From: an uncultured Lachnospiraceae bacterium
Lineage (GTDB): Bacteria; Bacillota; Clostridia; Lachnospirales; Lachnospiraceae
Length of the DNA: 7,001 bases
NCBI GenBank assembly: GCA_902772565.1
Contig: CACYBJ010000262.1
Coordinates: 1-7,001, forward strand
Direction: 5' to 3'
The notes beneath the pieces were generated by a model. It was not told where the DNA came from, did no database searches, and was given only the letters and a program-made list of their open reading frames with translations. A program made the position numbers and the translations under genes. Below are positions 5,310 to 7,001 of this stretch, one piece after another; position 1 is the first letter of the stretch, and each line of letters opens with the position of its first letter.

Positions 5310-6473
5310 TTACTGTATTACTCTTACCTTAAGTACACCGTCGATTGCTTCGATGGCCTTTACGGTGTTCTCGTCAACCTTTGCACAAACATCAAGCACG
5401 GAGCATGCATAGTCGCCGCGGCTCTTGTTGTACATGTTTTCGATGTTTACGTTAAGTGATGCAAATGCAGATGTAAACTGGCTTAACATGTTAGGAATGT
5501 TCTTGTGCATAATGGAAATTCTTGCATCGGTTCTGCAAACGCCTGCATCAAGGGCAGGATAGTTTACGGAATTGATAATGTTACCGTTCTCGACGAACTC
5601 CTTGATTTCTCTTGCTGCCATAACTGCGCAGTTTTCCTCTGACTCTTCTGTTGAAGCACCAAGGTGAGGAGTTGCAATTGTATTTACCATGCGAACTGTG
5701 TTTGGATTTACAAAGTCGGTCATGTACTTTGCAACCTTGCCGCTTGCAAGGGCATCTGCCATGGCTTCTTCGTCAACAAGAAGATCACGAGCATAGTTAA
5801 GGATAACAACGCCATCCTTCATCATGCCGATGGTTTCTGCATTGATCATCTTTCTTGTGTCATCAAGAAGAGGTGTGTGAACTGTAATATAATCGCAGTT
5901 CTTGAAAATGTCTGTTCTTTCCTTAACAAGGTTAACCTTGTGATCGAGCTTCCATGCGTTTTCTACGCTGATGAAAGGATCGCATCCGTATACCTGCATT
6001 CCGAGGGCAGATGCGGCATTGGCAACAAGTACGCCGATGGCACCGAGACCGATTACACCAAGCTTCTTGCCTTTGATCTCATGACCGGCAAACTGCTTCT
6101 TGCTCTTTTCGGCAGCCTTTGCTACGTTCTCATCGTCCTTATTCTCTTCGCCCCACTTAACACCGCCGACGATGTCACGTGAACCGAGAAGAAGACCTGC
6201 AATAACAAGTTCCTTAACGGCATTGGCATTGGCACCGGGAGTATTGAATACTACGATACCCTTCTCTGCGCACTTATCAAGAGGGATGTTGTTTACACCT
6301 GCGCCTGCTCTTGCAATCGCAAGAAGATCGTCACTGAATTCCATGTCATGCATAGCTGCACTTCTGACAAGGATAACCTGAGCTTCATCTACATTTTCTG
6401 TTGCTGTGAAGTTGTCGCCAAGGCCTGCAAGACCTGTGGCGGATATATTATTTAAACAATTGTATTTAATCAT
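5310..6473 (-). CDS. serA: D-3-phosphoglycerate dehydrogenase, short form with C-terminal ACT domain
   Basis: It oxidises 3-phosphoglycerate to 3-phosphohydroxypyruvate with NAD, the first step of serine synthesis. The 387-residue protein has a substrate-binding part with RSAAMHD (37-43) and GAGVNN (57-62) leading to NTPGANANAVKEL (77-89). The Rossmann motif is GLGAIG (142-147) and the family signature region is LNYARDLLVDEEAM (225-238), with R229 as the expected catalytic arginine. The catalytic histidine is H270 in ATPHLGAST. A C-terminal ACT domain lies at about 317-387 and may mediate serine feedback, although the clear ligand residues are not established here. Oddly, the acidic dyad partner expected five residues after D253 is asparagine (N258). 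GAGAGG precedes the ATG. The gene follows serC by 22 bases. Another 2-hydroxyacid dehydrogenase activity is possible but less likely beside serC. Confidence 0.93.
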   Translation of the reverse strand: MIKYNCLNNISATGLAGLGDNFTATENVDEAQVILVRSAAMHDMEFSDDLLAIARAGAGVNNIPLDKCAEKGIVVFNTPGANANAVKELVIAGLLLGSRDIVGGVKWGEENKDDENVAKAAEKSKKQFAGHEIKGKKLGVIGLGAIGVLVANAASALGMQVYGCDPFISVENAWKLDHKVNLVKERTDIFKNCDYITVHTPLLDDTRKMINAETIGMMKDGVVILNYARDLLVDEEAMADALASGKVAKYMTDFVNPNTVRMVNTIATPHLGASTEESEENCAVMAAREIKEFVENGNIINSVNYPALDAGVCRTDARISIMHKNIPNMLSQFTSAFASLNVNIENMYNKSRGDYACSVLDVCAKVDENTVKAIEAIDGVLKVRVIQ

Positions 6474-6495
6474 TTTGTCCTCTCTTTGCCGTTAG

Positions 6496-7001
6496 TTAGG
6501 CATTCTCTTCCTCAAACTTCTTCATGAAAGCAACAAGTGCTTCTACGCCTTCCTTAGGCATAGCATTGTAGATAGATGCTCTCATACCGCCAACGATTCT
6601 GTGTCCCTTAAGGTTTACGAGACCTGCTTCTGTAGACTCTTTGATGAACTTGGCATCAAGGTCTGCATCGCCTGTTACGAAAGGAACATTCATAAGAGAT
6701 CTGGAAGCGGGTTCAACTGTACCCTTGAAAAGTTTTGAAGAATCAAGGAAATCATAGAGGATCTTAGCCTTCTCTTCGTTACGTCTCTTCATCTCCTCAA
6801 GACCGCCCATCTTCTTGAGCCACTTAAATACCTTGCCGCAGATGTAGATTGTGTAGCAAGGAGGTGTGTTGTAAAGTGAGCCGGCATCTGCCTGAGTCTT
6901 CCACTTAAGCATAGTAGGAGTTCCCGGAAGAACGTCGTCTGTAATAAGGTCTTCTCTGATGATAGCGATAACGCAGCCTGCAGGTCCGATGTTCTTCTGA
7001 A
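6496..7001 (-). CDS. serC: Phosphoserine aminotransferase, C-terminal part (5' end outside window)
   Basis: This PLP enzyme converts 3-phosphohydroxypyruvate and glutamate to phosphoserine and 2-oxoglutarate. The frame is open to the window edge, giving 167 residues, roughly the C-terminal half of a normal SerC of about 360. The visible part begins QKNIGPAG, whose lysine (codon 6994-6996) is the expected PLP Schiff-base residue. It continues with IIREDL, PTMLKWKTQADAGSLYNTPP (the conserved family segment, here with W and Q variants), FKWLKKMGGL, and the C-terminal GHRIVGGMRASIYNAMP with the phosphate-binding arginine region. The ATG at 6912 lies inside this conserved sequence and is not the start. 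It stands 22 bases before serA on the same strand, forming a serCA operon whose promoter lies beyond the window. Confidence 0.96.
   Translation of the reverse strand, partial: QKNIGPAGCVIAIIREDLITDDVLPGTPTMLKWKTQADAGSLYNTPPCYTIYICGKVFKWLKKMGGLEEMKRRNEEKAKILYDFLDSSKLFKGTVEPASRSLMNVPFVTGDADLDAKFIKESTEAGLVNLKGHRIVGGMRASIYNAMPKEGVEALVAFMKKFEEENA

Noticed and set aside
4087..6381. Plus-strand open frames opposite the AAA+ and serA genes
   Set aside because: They are antisense to well-supported conserved genes, and their compositions look like mirror images of the coding strand.
6496..6912. A short protein of 138 residues starting at 6912
   Set aside because: The frame continues upstream with conserved SerC sequence including the PLP lysine, so the Met is internal and the gene is cut by the window edge.
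1..7001. CRISPR array, insertion sequence, att site, tRNA or rRNA gene
   Set aside because: I found no spaced direct repeats, transposase or integrase sequence, flanking target duplications, or cloverleaf-like RNA gene.

Overview
The window looks like chromosomal DNA from an anaerobic Firmicute, most probably a Lachnospiraceae-type clostridium (Butyrivibrio/Roseburia-like). This is inferred from four things: a T-box leader controlling a tRNA synthetase, strong GGAGG-type ribosome sites on the minus-strand genes, a SerC/SerA pair of clostridial appearance, and zinc-ribbon membrane and CbxX-type AAA+ proteins. Species cannot be fixed from sequence alone. There is no sign of phage, IS elements, CRISPR or other obvious mobile DNA; most of it reads as core genome.

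Layout, left to right. Positions 1-680 (minus) hold the N-terminal part of an unrecognised single-pass membrane protein. Positions 681-921 are a divergent intergenic region with a promoter for each direction and two inverted repeats. Positions 922-1177 (plus) are a tyrosine-specific T-box riboswitch with its intrinsic terminator. Positions 1178-1321 are an unusual, highly structured spacer. tyrS (tyrosyl-tRNA synthetase) runs from 1322 to 2542 and ends at a strong terminator. A second hairpin terminator, oriented the other way, closes the convergent minus-strand gene cluster.

That cluster is read from right to left: serC (partial, 7001-6496), serA (6473-5310), a CbxX/CfqX-like AAA+ ATPase with a probable TerB-like N-terminal region (5277-3694), and a zinc-ribbon membrane protein (3578-2679). 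serC, serA and the AAA+ gene are separated by only 22 and 32 bases with no terminator, so they look co-transcribed. SerA oxidises 3-phosphoglycerate and SerC transaminates the product to phosphoserine, the first two steps of serine synthesis. Why an AAA+ remodelling ATPase follows them is not evident.

The points most worth a second look are the nested, possibly pseudoknotted RNA structure between the T-box terminator and tyrS, where the start codon has no Shine-Dalgarno sequence; the apparent loss of the catalytic glutamate in SerA; and the AAA+ protein attached to the serine operon. I did not find a clear new defence or mobile system.
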